Below, one piece after another: positions 15,683-24,858 of a DNA stretch of 64,000 nucleotides. The notes under the pieces were generated by a model, which ran no database searches, was not told the DNA's origin, and saw only the letters and a program-made list of their open reading frames with translations. Origin of the DNA: Nocardia australiensis (GTDB lineage: Bacteria; Actinomycetota; Actinomycetes; Mycobacteriales; Mycobacteriaceae); NCBI RefSeq assembly GCF_020733705.1, contig NZ_JAJFZM010000001.1, positions 3,186,952 through 3,250,951 on the forward strand, read 5' to 3'. Every line of letters begins with the position of its first letter. Within the stretch, counting starts at the first letter, position 1. The position numbers were made by a program, and so were the translations under genes.

Positions 15683-17622
15683 GAGATCGCTCCCAAGTCG
15701 AGGTCGAGGACGGCGTGCAGTTCGTCGTCGGACAGCTTGGCGAGCGCGGCCTCGGTGTCACCGCCGACGACGACGTCGGCGACCCCGCGCTTGGCGTCGT
15801 GCATCTGCGCTATGTGGTCCTCGATCGTGCCGCCGGAGACCAGCGTGTACACGTTGAGCGTGCGCTGCTGGCCGATGCGGTGGGCACGGTCGGTGGCCTG
15901 CTCCTCGACGGCCGGGTTCCACCAGCGGTCGTAGTGCATCACGTGCGCGGCTCGGGTCAGATTGAGCCCGAACCCGGCCGCGCGCAGACTCAGCAGCAGC
16001 ACCGGCGGCGAGTCGTCGTCCTCCTGGAACGCACGAACCATCTCGTCCCGCTTGTCGCCGGAGAGCCCCCCGTGCAGAAACGGCACCGGGCCGGTGCCCA
16101 GCGTCTTGCCGAGCGACGCCGACAGCAGCTCGCCCATGATGCGGTACTGGGTGAATACCAGGGCGCGGTCGCCGTCGTCGACGATCTCGGACAACATCTC
16201 GGTGGCCCGGTCGAACTTGCCGGACCGGCCGGGACCCGCGGGGCCGTCCTCGAGGTAGTGCGCCGGGTGGTTGCAGATCTGCTTGAGCGCGGTCAGCAGC
16301 GCCAGCACCCGGCCGCTGCGCCCGATACCGCTGCCCAGGCCCTGGTTGAACGCCCGGTCCGTGGCCTCCCGGTACAGCCGCACCTGCTCGTCGGTGAGGG
16401 TGCAGATCATCGAGGTGTACTGCTTGGGCGGCAGTTCGGCGGCGACCAGGGCCTTGGTGCGGCGCAGCATATGCGGGCGCACCAGGGCGTTGAGTGCGGC
16501 GGCGGCGGGTGCGGAGCGGCGTTGTTCGATCGGCGCGACGAACCGCTGCCGGAACCGTCCGCGGGTGCCAAGCAGTCCCGGGTTGGTCACGTTGAAGATC
16601 GACCACAGCTCGTCGAGCCGGTTCTCCACCGGGGTGCCGGTCATGGCGATCCGCACGGTCGCAGTCAGCCGCGCGGCAGCCCGGCTGGCCTGCGCGTCCG
16701 GATTCTTGATCTGCTGGGCCTCGTCCAGCACGACGATGTCCCAGGCGGTGTCCAGCAGCGGCTTGTCGCTGCGCAGCACTGGGTAGCTGGTGATCACGAC
16801 GGTGCCCGGTTCCCACTGCTCCGGCAGGTCGCGGGTGCTGCCGTGGTAGCGGAGCACCGGGGAGGTAGGGGAGAAGCGCGCGAGTTCGCGCCGCCAGTTG
16901 CCGATCAGCGAGGTCGGGCAGACCACCAGGTGCGGGCGCTCGGAGCGGCGGATCGCCAGCAGGCAGATGGCCTGGAGTGTCTTGCCGAGGCCCATCTCGT
17001 CGGCCAGGACGCCGCCGGTGCCGAGTTCGGGGCGCGAGTTGAGCCAGGCCACGCCGTGCACCTGGTAGGGGCGCAGTTGGGCGTCCACCGCCGTGGCGTC
17101 CAGGGTGGCCGTGGTGTTCGCCGCCCGGCGGAACTGGGTCAGCAGCGCCGCCGGGGCGGCGACCGCCGCACCCTCCTGATTCGTCACGGCGTGCGCGGCG
17201 ACGGGCATCCGGTCGGCCAGGTCGGCGAAGTCGGCGTCGTTGGCCGCGCCGTCGCCGTCCAACAGCCGGGCGGCCGCCTGCCAGTTCCTGACCGACTTGC
17301 CTACCTTCGCCCGCCGGTCCAGCGCGATCAGGGCGGGCACGGCCTCGTTCAGATCGATGAGCCGGACGTCCCGGTCGGCGGCGACAACCACGTCGCCCTC
17401 GGGTGCGGCCAGCGAACAGGTCGCGACCCGTCCGGTAGGCAGGCCGTGTTCGCGCACGGCCGCGTCCAGGTCGTCGGGCCCCCACCAGGCGAAGGCGTTC
17501 TCGGCGGGAATGAATGTGGCCTGCAGGCGGGGAACTTGCGTTCGTCCAGACAGTAGGACCAACTCCTTGCTTATCCTGCGGTCGCGAATGACCTTGCGTG
17601 GGGCAACTACTGCTCGCCGCAC
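15679..17622 (-). CDS. SNF2-family DNA helicase/translocase
   Basis: The protein has both helicase lobes. DEMGLGKTLQ (Walker A) and VVLDEAQQIKN (DEAQ box) lie in the first lobe. HGGLSGDKRDEMV, LLSLRAAGFGLNLTRA and ATDRAHRIGQ lie in the second. Such enzymes translocate on double-stranded DNA and remodel complexes; in bacteria they act in repair or phage defence. It forms an operon with the SWIM gene. The start is uncertain: an open frame reaches 17697, but its first 25 codons lie in the 16-bp tandem repeats and look non-coding. GTG at 17622 is a compromise. Homologues begin near residue 33 of this version (LQATFIP), where no ATG exists; CTG at 17553 has AAGGAG 10 bp before it. Confidence 0.85.
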   Translation of the reverse strand: MRRAVVAPRKVIRDRRISKELVLLSGRTQVPRLQATFIPAENAFAWWGPDDLDAAVREHGLPTGRVATCSLAAPEGDVVVAADRDVRLIDLNEAVPALIALDRRAKVGKSVRNWQAAARLLDGDGAANDADFADLADRMPVAAHAVTNQEGAAVAAPAALLTQFRRAANTTATLDATAVDAQLRPYQVHGVAWLNSRPELGTGGVLADEMGLGKTLQAICLLAIRRSERPHLVVCPTSLIGNWRRELARFSPTSPVLRYHGSTRDLPEQWEPGTVVITSYPVLRSDKPLLDTAWDIVVLDEAQQIKNPDAQASRAAARLTATVRIAMTGTPVENRLDELWSIFNVTNPGLLGTRGRFRQRFVAPIEQRRSAPAAAALNALVRPHMLRRTKALVAAELPPKQYTSMICTLTDEQVRLYREATDRAFNQGLGSGIGRSGRVLALLTALKQICNHPAHYLEDGPAGPGRSGKFDRATEMLSEIVDDGDRALVFTQYRIMGELLSASLGKTLGTGPVPFLHGGLSGDKRDEMVRAFQEDDDSPPVLLLSLRAAGFGLNLTRAAHVMHYDRWWNPAVEEQATDRAHRIGQQRTLNVYTLVSGGTIEDHIAQMHDAKRGVADVVVGGDTEAALAKLSDDELHAVLDLDLGAIS

Positions 17623-17686
17623 TATTGTGTAGCGGTGATATTGTGTACCGGAAATATTGTGCAGCGTGAAAGTTGTGCGACGCAAG
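17623..17686. repeat. Four 16-bp tandem repeats in the SNF2-MarR divergent promoter
   Basis: TATTGTGT recurs at 17623 and 17639, TATTGTGC at 17655 and AGTTGTGC at 17671, each followed by an 8-base segment of type AGCGxxxA. The period is exactly 16 bp. The units are imperfect, with the TTGTG core invariant. They fill the gap between the divergent SNF2 and MarR genes, so they look like an operator array. MarR proteins normally bind short palindromes, so an iteron-like array suggests another binding protein or cooperative binding. Confidence 0.75.
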
Positions 17687-17714
17687 GATACTTCCACGGA
17701 TCGGGTCGTGTCAC

Positions 17715-18185
17715 ATGACTATGGGACAGCAGGAGAAACCACAGGTCAGCGCATTGCTGGAGCTGCTGCCGGACTGGCTTCAGCAGCTGATCCGGATCAA
17801 CAGCCTGGTCGCGGCCCGGATGGGCGTGATCATGACCGACTTCCACTGTCTGCACGCACTCCAGCAGAGCGGGCCGACCACGCCCGGCGCGCTGGCCGCC
17901 CGCGTGGGCCTCACGGCGGGTTCGGCCACGCGCATGGTCGACCGGCTGGAGGCGGCGGGCTGCGTCACCCGCGCGCCCGACCCCAAGGACCGGCGCAAGG
18001 TCGTGGTCGTGCCCACTCCCGAAGGGTTGGAGCGAGCCAGTTCCTACTACGCGGGCCTGACCGCCCAGACCCACCGTGACCTGGCCGATTTCACCGAGGA
18101 GGAGTTGCAGGTGCTGCTCCGGTTCGTCGAGCGCAGCCTGGCCAGTGCCATCGCGGAGGCCGAGCGGTTGAGCGCGGGTTCGTGA
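17715..18185 (+). CDS. MarR-family transcriptional regulator
   Basis: The 156-residue protein has a central winged helix: LAARVGLTAGSATRMVDRLEAAGCVTR (residues about 59-85) followed by the wing DPKDRRKVVVVPT. It has flanking dimerisation helices. MarR proteins repress efflux, catabolic or stress genes and are released by small aromatic ligands. It faces away from the SNF2 operon over the 16-bp repeat array, and its 3-prime end converges on the rhamnosidase gene. Being inside a polyketide cluster it might sense the product, but it may simply belong to the chromosomal SNF2/SWIM locus. ATG 17715 is used; a second ATG 6 bp later is equally possible. Confidence 0.85.
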   Translation: MTMGQQEKPQVSALLELLPDWLQQLIRINSLVAARMGVIMTDFHCLHALQQSGPTTPGALAARVGLTAGSATRMVDRLEAAGCVTRAPDPKDRRKVVVVPTPEGLERASSYYAGLTAQTHRDLADFTEEELQVLLRFVERSLASAIAEAERLSAGS

Positions 18186-18220
18186 CGGCCGGCCACTCGG
18201 TTCACGACGAAATCAAGCGC

Positions 18221-20953
18221 TCAGTGCTGGGTAAACGTCCATGCTCCGGATCCGGTCCGGTAGGTGGCATGCTTTTCGTTCCGGTCGATTAGTCGCGTCT
18301 CCTCGGCAGCTTTGATTTCCGCGTTTTTCCGCAGCAGGGGTACCACGACGGTGGCGGTGCTGTTCGCTGGTACGACGACGTCCAAAGTCACTGCGGTGCC
18401 GTCGCGGTGCCAGCGGCTGACGATCTTCCCGCGGACGGTCCGGATCGTCGCGGTCACCGTTGTCAGCGAGCCGACAATGGCGGGGGCGATGCGGATCCTG
18501 TCGAAGGCGACCGCGTCGGGGTCCGGCTGAATTCCGGCGAGGCCACGGGTGAACCACGAGGTCAATCCGCCGAGGATATTCAGGTCTGCCACGCCTTCGC
18601 GGCCGTTCCATTCCCAGCTTTCCGGTAGTGCGGTGGCACCGTGCTCGAGCCAGTATCCGTAGCTGGGGTAGCTGGTTTGGACAGCGACGTCGTAGAGAAC
18701 GTCGTGCCGGCCGGCGTCGGTGAGGACACGGACAATCGCGACCAGTCCGATCATCCCGGCGTTGAGGTGGTTTCCGGATTCTCTGATGTTCTCGACGAGA
18801 GTGGCCAGCACCGGTGCACGCAATTCCTGCGGGGGTGCGCCGATATCGAGGGCGAGAGCCGTGGCTGTCTGCGACCCCCGCGCGTACGTGGCAGTGGCAG
18901 GGTCGAAGAATTTCTGGTGGTACCGGGTTGCTATCGCCTCGGCTTTGCGCCGGTACTCGAGCGCGTCGTCGGGGTGGTTCAGGGCGTGCGCGATGCCGGC
19001 CATGGCGGTAGCGATTTGCCAATATCCCCAGGCCACTGTCATTTCGGGTGGGGTGAAGTGGGCGTTGTCCGGGTCGAACGGATATTGCCAGTGCTGGCCC
19101 GGGTACATCCAATCACCGAAGTAGCCTTCCGCGAACTCGCCCGCCAGGTAGATCCCGTCCTGCTCGCGCGATTGCAGCAGCCGAAAGAATTGCCGCATTC
19201 CCGGATAGTGGCGTCGTAGCGACGCGGTGTCACCGTAGCGGCGGTAGCTTTCATAGGCTTGCACGATCGGCGCTCCGGTCCAGTTGATATCGCCGATGTA
19301 CCAGAAATCGGTGGGATCGGGGACGATGCCGGGCAGGGCGCCGTCCGGGCGTTGCGCGTCGAAGACGTCACGCAGCATCGCTTGGTTGTAGGCGGCGAAG
19401 TCGTAGCGGTGGACACTGCTGAGCGCGACACCGCGGTCGGCCTGCCAGCCGGCCTTCTCCCGGTTGGGATCGGTGGGCATGGTCGGCGCGATCATGGCGC
19501 TTTGCATGCTGCGATCGGCGATTCGGTCTATGTCGTTCAGCAGTTGGTCGGAGCAGTCGAACTCGGCGGTGGCGCCGGTTGCGGCGCGCACCGCGATCCC
19601 GGTCACGCTCGAAAGGAGCGGCCGGTTCGGCAGTCCGCGAATTTCGAGGTACCGGAATCCGTGGTAGGTGAAGCGGGGATGCCAGGTCTCGACTCCGTTG
19701 CCCGCCAACGTGTAGTGATCGGCGACAACGACATTCGGCACCCACCCGACCATGCCGCTCTGGCTGACTCGTCCGTTGTCGAGGTACCAGCCCGGAAAGA
19801 GCGCGATCCGCGTCCCGGCGGGCCCTTCGACGTTGATCTGCGGCCATCCGACGAAGGACGTGCCGAAATCGAAGACGTATACGTCGGGCTCGGGTTCGGT
19901 TATCGCGACCGCGGGTAGCCGCTGCGCCTCGACCACAGCGGGTTCGAATTGCGCGCTGAGCGCCGCGGGAGTGTCAGCGGTGACGGCGGCGGATCGCCAC
20001 CCGGAGTGGTCGCCGTCGGGCCGATCCCAGCCGGGTTGCCAGCGGCGGGCGTCGTAGTCCTCGCCCCCGTAATAGCCCGAGAAGTCGAGGGGCCCGTCGT
20101 CGACCCGCCAGGTGGCGTCGCTGGACACCCGCTGGAGTGTCCCGTCGGCATAGCGGATCTCCAACTGTGCGATAACCTTCGGCTCGCCGGACAGCCGGAC
20201 CGTCTCTCCGCTGCCGCCGAGACCGTTCTTCCAGGTCACCGACTCCCAGTAGCGGCCTTCCCGTTCGGGCACATTGAAGAAGCCGTTACCGACCAGCAGT
20301 CCCACGACGTTGTCGTCGGCGCGCAGGTATTCCGCGACATCGTAGGTCCGGTACAGCGCTCGTTTGCGGTAGTCGGTAATGCTCGGCACCAGGACGTCCG
20401 CGCCGACTTTGCGGCCGTTGAGCCGCGCTTCGAACAGGCCGAGCCCCGACACGTACAGGCGCGCCTGCTCGATCCGCTGGCCCGGCGCGGTGGTGAAACG
20501 CTTGGCGAAGATCGGTAATGGTCGCTGCTTCCGGGGCGTGGGCGCAGAGTCGGTGATCCATTCCGCCGTCCAATCGGCCGGCTCGAGCAGGCCCATATCC
20601 CAGCGGGCGATCGGACTCCAGGCCGATACGCGATCATCGTCAGTCCAGACCCGGACCTGCCAGAACACCTGCTCGCGCGCGGACAACGGCCGTCCGCCGT
20701 ATCCGATATCCACCTGCTGATCCGATGCCGTCGTGCCGGAATCCCACAGGTCCGGCTGGTCCAGTTCGAGGTAGTGCGGAGTCGAGGCGGCTCTGATCTG
20801 GTATGCCGATTGAGTGACGGCACGGTCGGCCGAGATCAGTCGCCAACCCAGCGCAGGTGCCCGGTCATCGATCCCGTGCGGGTCGACGAGGTAGTTCGCC
20901 ATCAGGCCCGCGACCACGACTTCGCCGTGCGCCTCCGCAACATTGCTGTCCAT
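18221..20953 (-). CDS. GH78 alpha-L-rhamnosidase
   Basis: The 910-residue protein follows the multi-domain bacterial rhamnosidase plan. An N-terminal beta domain begins LMANYLVDPHGIDDRAPALGW. A rhamnosid_N region with GLGLFEARLNGRKVG lies near residue 180. The (alpha/alpha)6 catalytic barrel has PTDPNREKAGWQAD (general acid region, near residue 492) and ALPESWEWNG near 790, and a C-terminal beta domain ends the protein. It hydrolyses terminal alpha-L-rhamnose. No signal peptide or transmembrane segment is visible, so it acts inside the cell. It sits between the PKS operon and the aminosugar genes, where it could trim a rhamnosylated intermediate or reverse self-inactivation. It could also be an unrelated catabolic gene. 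Confidence 0.88.
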   Translation of the reverse strand: MDSNVAEAHGEVVVAGLMANYLVDPHGIDDRAPALGWRLISADRAVTQSAYQIRAASTPHYLELDQPDLWDSGTTASDQQVDIGYGGRPLSAREQVFWQVRVWTDDDRVSAWSPIARWDMGLLEPADWTAEWITDSAPTPRKQRPLPIFAKRFTTAPGQRIEQARLYVSGLGLFEARLNGRKVGADVLVPSITDYRKRALYRTYDVAEYLRADDNVVGLLVGNGFFNVPEREGRYWESVTWKNGLGGSGETVRLSGEPKVIAQLEIRYADGTLQRVSSDATWRVDDGPLDFSGYYGGEDYDARRWQPGWDRPDGDHSGWRSAAVTADTPAALSAQFEPAVVEAQRLPAVAITEPEPDVYVFDFGTSFVGWPQINVEGPAGTRIALFPGWYLDNGRVSQSGMVGWVPNVVVADHYTLAGNGVETWHPRFTYHGFRYLEIRGLPNRPLLSSVTGIAVRAATGATAEFDCSDQLLNDIDRIADRSMQSAMIAPTMPTDPNREKAGWQADRGVALSSVHRYDFAAYNQAMLRDVFDAQRPDGALPGIVPDPTDFWYIGDINWTGAPIVQAYESYRRYGDTASLRRHYPGMRQFFRLLQSREQDGIYLAGEFAEGYFGDWMYPGQHWQYPFDPDNAHFTPPEMTVAWGYWQIATAMAGIAHALNHPDDALEYRRKAEAIATRYHQKFFDPATATYARGSQTATALALDIGAPPQELRAPVLATLVENIRESGNHLNAGMIGLVAIVRVLTDAGRHDVLYDVAVQTSYPSYGYWLEHGATALPESWEWNGREGVADLNILGGLTSWFTRGLAGIQPDPDAVAFDRIRIAPAIVGSLTTVTATIRTVRGKIVSRWHRDGTAVTLDVVVPANSTATVVVPLLRKNAEIKAAEETRLIDRNEKHATYRTGSGAWTFTQH

Positions 20954-21093
20954 ACAAGCTTCTTCTCCCCAATCGGAACGGGCCGTAAAAGTAATTCGAT
21001 CAATCGCGATGCTAGTGCGCAGAATTGTTTCGCGCAGCGGGGCTATAGCAGAATTAAAGCGTTCTTCGCTAGAGTGTGGATACAGTTCGCGAT

Positions 21094-22314
21094 ATGGTCG
21101 AATGTCGAGTCTGTGGCGATGTGGTTATCGAGTTCATCGACTTCGGGCAGCAGCCGTTATCGGATGCTTTCCGGGCCCCTGAACAGGGCGATGAGGAGTT
21201 CTTCTACCGGCTCGCGGTCGGTCGATGCGAGTCGTGTGCAATGGTTCAATTGCTCGAGGAGGTGCCTCGGGTAAAGATGTTCCACACCGATTATCCGTAT
21301 TTCTCGTCGGGTTCCTCGGTAATGTGTGAACATTTCGAGAATACGGCGAACAAATTCCTGGAAAACGAACTGACCGGAGCCGATCCGTTCATTGTGGAAC
21401 TCGGCAGCAACGACGGCATCATGCTCCGTACGATCGCGAAGGCCGGGGTGCGGCATCTCGGGGTCGAGCCCTCGGGCCGGGTCGCGGACCACGCCCGCGC
21501 ACAGGGCATCAACGTGCTCACCGAGTTCTTCGAGGCGGGCACCGCGGCCGCTGTGCGCGCTGAATACGGCCCGGCCGACGTCGTCTACGCGGCCAACACG
21601 TTCTGCCACATCCCCTACGTCGACTCGATCTTCGCCGGACTGGACGCGCTGCTCACCCCGGGCGGCGTGTTCGTGTTCGAGGACCCGTACCTGGGCGAGA
21701 TCGTCGAGCGCACCTCGTTCGACCAGATCTACGACGAACACTTCTATTTCTTCAGTGCCACCTCGGTGCACGCCATGGCCCAGCGGTTCGGCTTCGAACT
21801 GGTGGATGTCGAACGGCTGACGGTGCACGGCGGCGAAGTGCGCTACAACCTGGCCCGCACGGGTGCCCGCGTGCCGACCCCGGCCGTCGCCGACCTGCTG
21901 GCCGAGGAGTCGGCGCGTGGCCTGCACGACGCGGCCACCCTCGACGGCTTCGCCACCGCGGTCGGGGGCGTCCGCACCGATCTGATCGCGTTGCTGCACA
22001 AGCTGAAAGCCGAGGGCGCCACCGTCGTCGGGTACGGTGCCACGGCCAAGAGCGCCACGGTCACCAACTACTGCGGCATCACCCCGGATCTGGTGAGCTA
22101 CGTCTGCGACACCACCCCGGCCAAGCAGCACCGGGTGACCCCCGGCGCGCACCTACCGGTGCGGCCCGCCGAAGCCTTCGCGGAGTCCTACCCGGATTAC
22201 GCGCTGCTGTTCGCGTGGAATCACGCCGAGGAGATCATGGCCAAGGAAACCGGTTTCAGCGCCGCCGGCGGCAAATGGATCCTCTACACCCCGAACGTCC
22301 GCGTTGTCGGCTGA
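21094..22314 (+). CDS. TDP-4-keto-hexose 3-C-methyltransferase (EvaC/TylC3 type)
   Basis: The 406-residue protein has a zinc-binding N-terminus (CRVCG at residues 4-8, CESC near 46-49), a SAM-binding core (VELGSNDG near residue 104) and a C-terminal Rossmann-like domain (VVGYGATAKSATV near 317). This is the architecture of the sugar C-3 methyltransferases EvaC and TylC3, which add the branch methyl of vancosamine or mycarose. Together with the 2,3-dehydratase, 3-aminotransferase, epimerase and 4-ketoreductase nearby, it completes a vancosamine-type pathway. ATG 21094 is chosen because the family begins just before the first CxxC. No ribosome site precedes it, but TACAGT at 21081-21086 would give a transcript starting at the ATG. 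Confidence 0.88.
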   Translation: MVECRVCGDVVIEFIDFGQQPLSDAFRAPEQGDEEFFYRLAVGRCESCAMVQLLEEVPRVKMFHTDYPYFSSGSSVMCEHFENTANKFLENELTGADPFIVELGSNDGIMLRTIAKAGVRHLGVEPSGRVADHARAQGINVLTEFFEAGTAAAVRAEYGPADVVYAANTFCHIPYVDSIFAGLDALLTPGGVFVFEDPYLGEIVERTSFDQIYDEHFYFFSATSVHAMAQRFGFELVDVERLTVHGGEVRYNLARTGARVPTPAVADLLAEESARGLHDAATLDGFATAVGGVRTDLIALLHKLKAEGATVVGYGATAKSATVTNYCGITPDLVSYVCDTTPAKQHRVTPGAHLPVRPAEAFAESYPDYALLFAWNHAEEIMAKETGFSAAGGKWILYTPNVRVVG

Positions 22315-22341
22315 CGGCGAGTCTGCTCGAATGGGGGCCCG

Positions 22342-23268
22342 CTACCGGGCCGCCCACATGTCCCGCAGGGACTCCTCCAGTGACCACCGGGGTTTCCAGT
22401 CGAGCACGTCGGCGGCCTTCCGCACGTCCGCCTGCAACCACGACCCGCCGTAGCTGTGGACCTCGCTGGAGGTGTCTTCCACCACCGACCTCGGGAACCC
22501 GGCCTCCCGTACGAAGATCTCCACGAATTCACGCATCGGCACCGCCTGGCCGCTGCCGATGTTGACCACCCCGGTTACGCCCGGCCGCTGCGCGGCTGCC
22601 ACTGCGGCGCGCGCGAGGTCTCGGACATCCAGCCAATCTCGGTGCGCATCGGCGATCGGCAGCCGCACCGCGCCCGCCACGAGCAGTGCCACCAGCTTCC
22701 CCGGCAGGCTCGCCGGCGACGGGTGCGGCCCGCACACGTTCACCGCCCGCAGCACCATGCCGTCCACCGCGCCGGTTCGCGCAGCCTCCAGCACCGCCTG
22801 TGAACCGGCGAGTTTCGTCCTCGCGTAAGCGGATTCGGGCGCGCACGGCACGGATTCGTCGACCGGCGTGCCGAAGGCGACGGGTGAATACTCGTGCATT
22901 GTGCCGATGTGTACCAATCGCACCGGCCGGCGCTGCGTCCGCACCGCGTGCAGTACTTGTTCGACCAGGGAAACGTTGGCCCGCACCAGTTCTGCCTCGG
23001 TGCGGTCCCACCCGTCGGTCGCGTTCGCGGCGTCGGTCGCGTTGACCACGAGGTCGGCCGATTCCTCGTGCAACAGGTCTGCCGTTGTGGCGGCGGGCGC
23101 AGTGGCCAGGTCGAGCGCGGCGAACCGATCGCAATGCAGTCCCTCGGTGCGGCTGCGAGCTACCGCCACCACGCGCGTGCCGTGTTCGGCCAGCGCCGCG
23201 CACAGGTGCCTGCCGACCCAGCCCGTGCCGCCCAGCACTACGGCTGTCCTGATCTCGTTGTGTGCCAA
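22342..23268 (-). CDS. TDP-4-keto-6-deoxyhexose 4-ketoreductase (EvaE type)
   Basis: The 308-residue extended SDR has the GGTGWVGRH cofactor loop at residues 14-22, HIGTMHEYS as the serine/threonine segment, and YARTK as the catalytic Tyr and Lys pair near residue 149. It should reduce C-4 of the TDP-keto sugar in the last step before glycosyl transfer, fixing the C-4 configuration of the aminosugar. It runs opposite to its neighbours: convergent with the C-methyltransferase gene (27-bp gap) and divergent from the aminotransferase gene. Whether the product is vancosamine or its 4-epimer cannot be read from sequence by eye. Confidence 0.85.
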   Translation of the reverse strand: MAHNEIRTAVVLGGTGWVGRHLCAALAEHGTRVVAVARSRTEGLHCDRFAALDLATAPAATTADLLHEESADLVVNATDAANATDGWDRTEAELVRANVSLVEQVLHAVRTQRRPVRLVHIGTMHEYSPVAFGTPVDESVPCAPESAYARTKLAGSQAVLEAARTGAVDGMVLRAVNVCGPHPSPASLPGKLVALLVAGAVRLPIADAHRDWLDVRDLARAAVAAAQRPGVTGVVNIGSGQAVPMREFVEIFVREAGFPRSVVEDTSSEVHSYGGSWLQADVRKAADVLDWKPRWSLEESLRDMWAAR

Positions 23269-23413
23269 CGGCTTTCTCCTCTCAGTGGTCTCAGGCTAGA
23301 AGTGGTGTCAAGCCGTCGGTGCCGGAAGGACCCTCCAGCGCAGGCTCCAGCCAGGTTCGAGTTGCCATTGGTAGACCCGAAAGGGAATCGACCCGACTGC
23401 GGAGGACTGATCC

Positions 23414-24523
23414 TTGGCTACCCTTGTGTGGGACTATCTCCCGGAATACGACCGCGAGCGCGACGACATTCTCGCCGCCGTGGACAAGGTCTTCCGGTCC
23501 GGCCAGCTCGTGTTCGGCGAGAGCACTCGCTCGTTCGAGCATGAATTCGCCGCGTACCACGGACTTCGGCACGCGGTGGGCGTGGACAACGGCACCAACG
23601 CGATCAAGCTGGGCCTGCAAGCCCTGGGTATCGGGCCCGGCGACGAGGTGATCACGGTGTCCAACACCGCCGCGCCGACCATCGTGGCCATCGACGCCCT
23701 GAACGCGACCCCGGTGTTCGTGGACATCCGCGCCGAGGACTACCTCATGGACACCGCGCAGGTGGCCACGGCGATCACCGAGCGCACCAAATGCGTTGTG
23801 CCGGTGCACCTGTACGGCCAGTGCGTCGATATGGCACCGCTGGAGCGGTTGGCGGCCGAGCACGGACTCTCGATCCTGGAGGATTGCGCGCAGTCACACG
23901 GCGCTCGTCAGCGCGGGCGTATGGCGGGCACCATGGGAGATGCGGGAGCGTTCTCCTTCTATCCCACAAAGGTTCTCGGCGCCTACGGCGACGGCGGCGC
24001 CGTCGTCACGGCGGCGGCGGAGATCGAGCAACGGTTGCGTCGGCTGCGTTACTACGGCATGGCAGAGCGGTACTACGTCGTCGAGACCCCGGGCCACAAC
24101 AGCCGACTGGACGAGGTGCACGCGGAGATCCTGCGCCGCAAGCTCGGCAGGCTCGACGAGTACATCGCGGGTCGCCGCGCGGTCGCCGTCCGCTATGCCG
24201 AGGGCCTGGCGGACACCGACCTCGGTCTGCCCGCGCTGGCCGACGGCAACGACCACGTGTACTATCTGTACGTAGTCCGCCACCCGCGTCGCGACGAGAT
24301 CCTGAAAGCCTTGCTGGACTACGACATTCAGCTGAACGTCAGCTACCGCTGGCCGGTGCACACCATGCCCGGCTTCGCGAAGCTGGGCTACGCCGAGGGG
24401 GCGCTGCCGGTAACCGAAGCGCTGGCGGACGAGATCTTCTCGCTCCCGATGTACCCTTCGCTGCCGTTGGACGTGCAGGACAAGGTGATCGGCGCGCTGC
24501 GTGAGGTTCTCACCCGCTTCTGA
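23414..24523 (+). CDS. TDP-sugar 3-aminotransferase (EvaB, DegT/DnrJ/EryC1 family)
   Basis: The 369-residue PLP enzyme has the family marks: [20 protein letters not shown] near residue 55, [11 protein letters not shown] near 155, and [15 protein letters not shown] with the Schiff-base Lys186. It adds the amino group, most likely at C-3 of TDP-3,4-diketo-2,6-dideoxyglucose from the 2,3-dehydratase. It starts with TTG at 23414, supported by GGAGGA 7 bp upstream; no ATG or GTG gives the conserved N-terminus. It shares the divergent 145-bp promoter region with the ketoreductase gene. Confidence 0.9.
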   Translation: MATLVWDYLPEYDRERDDILAAVDKVFRSGQLVFGESTRSFEHEFAAYHGLRHAVGVDNGTNAIKLGLQALGIGPGDEVITVSNTAAPTIVAIDALNATPVFVDIRAEDYLMDTAQVATAITERTKCVVPVHLYGQCVDMAPLERLAAEHGLSILEDCAQSHGARQRGRMAGTMGDAGAFSFYPTKVLGAYGDGGAVVTAAAEIEQRLRRLRYYGMAERYYVVETPGHNSRLDEVHAEILRRKLGRLDEYIAGRRAVAVRYAEGLADTDLGLPALADGNDHVYYLYVVRHPRRDEILKALLDYDIQLNVSYRWPVHTMPGFAKLGYAEGALPVTEALADEIFSLPMYPSLPLDVQDKVIGALREVLTRF

Positions 24524-24858
24524 GCCGGAAAGTTTAACGACATTATTTCCCCATTCCTTCTCCGCGAATACAGCGACTCAGCAGAGGGTACGAGGATTTT
24601 TTCGCAGCGCACATAAGAAATCGAATCGATAATGTCAGAAAAATGTATCTTAAAATGGAGTGCATCGTGCGTTCCAATCGGTTATATGGCATTTAAAGAC
24701 CTGGTAGAAGACGTTTTGTTGGGTGATTTTTCCGCCTATATTGTCGCGAATCTACGTGGTAATCAGCCTTTCGATGCCGAGGCATCGCGCACCGCAGTCG
24801 GGTGCGGCGGGTTCACTTTTATGACTGCTGCTTTTTCGATATCTACGAGCGTGCCTCT
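24524..24858 (+). other. Low-GC intergenic gap with an orphan small frame
   Basis: This 335-bp stretch is strikingly AT-rich compared with its neighbours (runs such as TTTTTT at about 24599 and AAAAATG near 24644). It probably holds the promoter of the helper and glycosyltransferase operon. An 87-codon frame on + (24632-24895, or from ATG 24686) reads through it into the next gene, but its codons lack the usual GC-rich third positions and I recognise no family. It may be degraded coding DNA or chance. No SARP heptamers were found. Confidence 0.5.

Noticed and set aside
15715..17556. 613-codon + strand frame opposite the SNF2 gene
   Set aside because: It mirrors the SNF2 helicase codons, and the minus-strand product has all helicase motifs.
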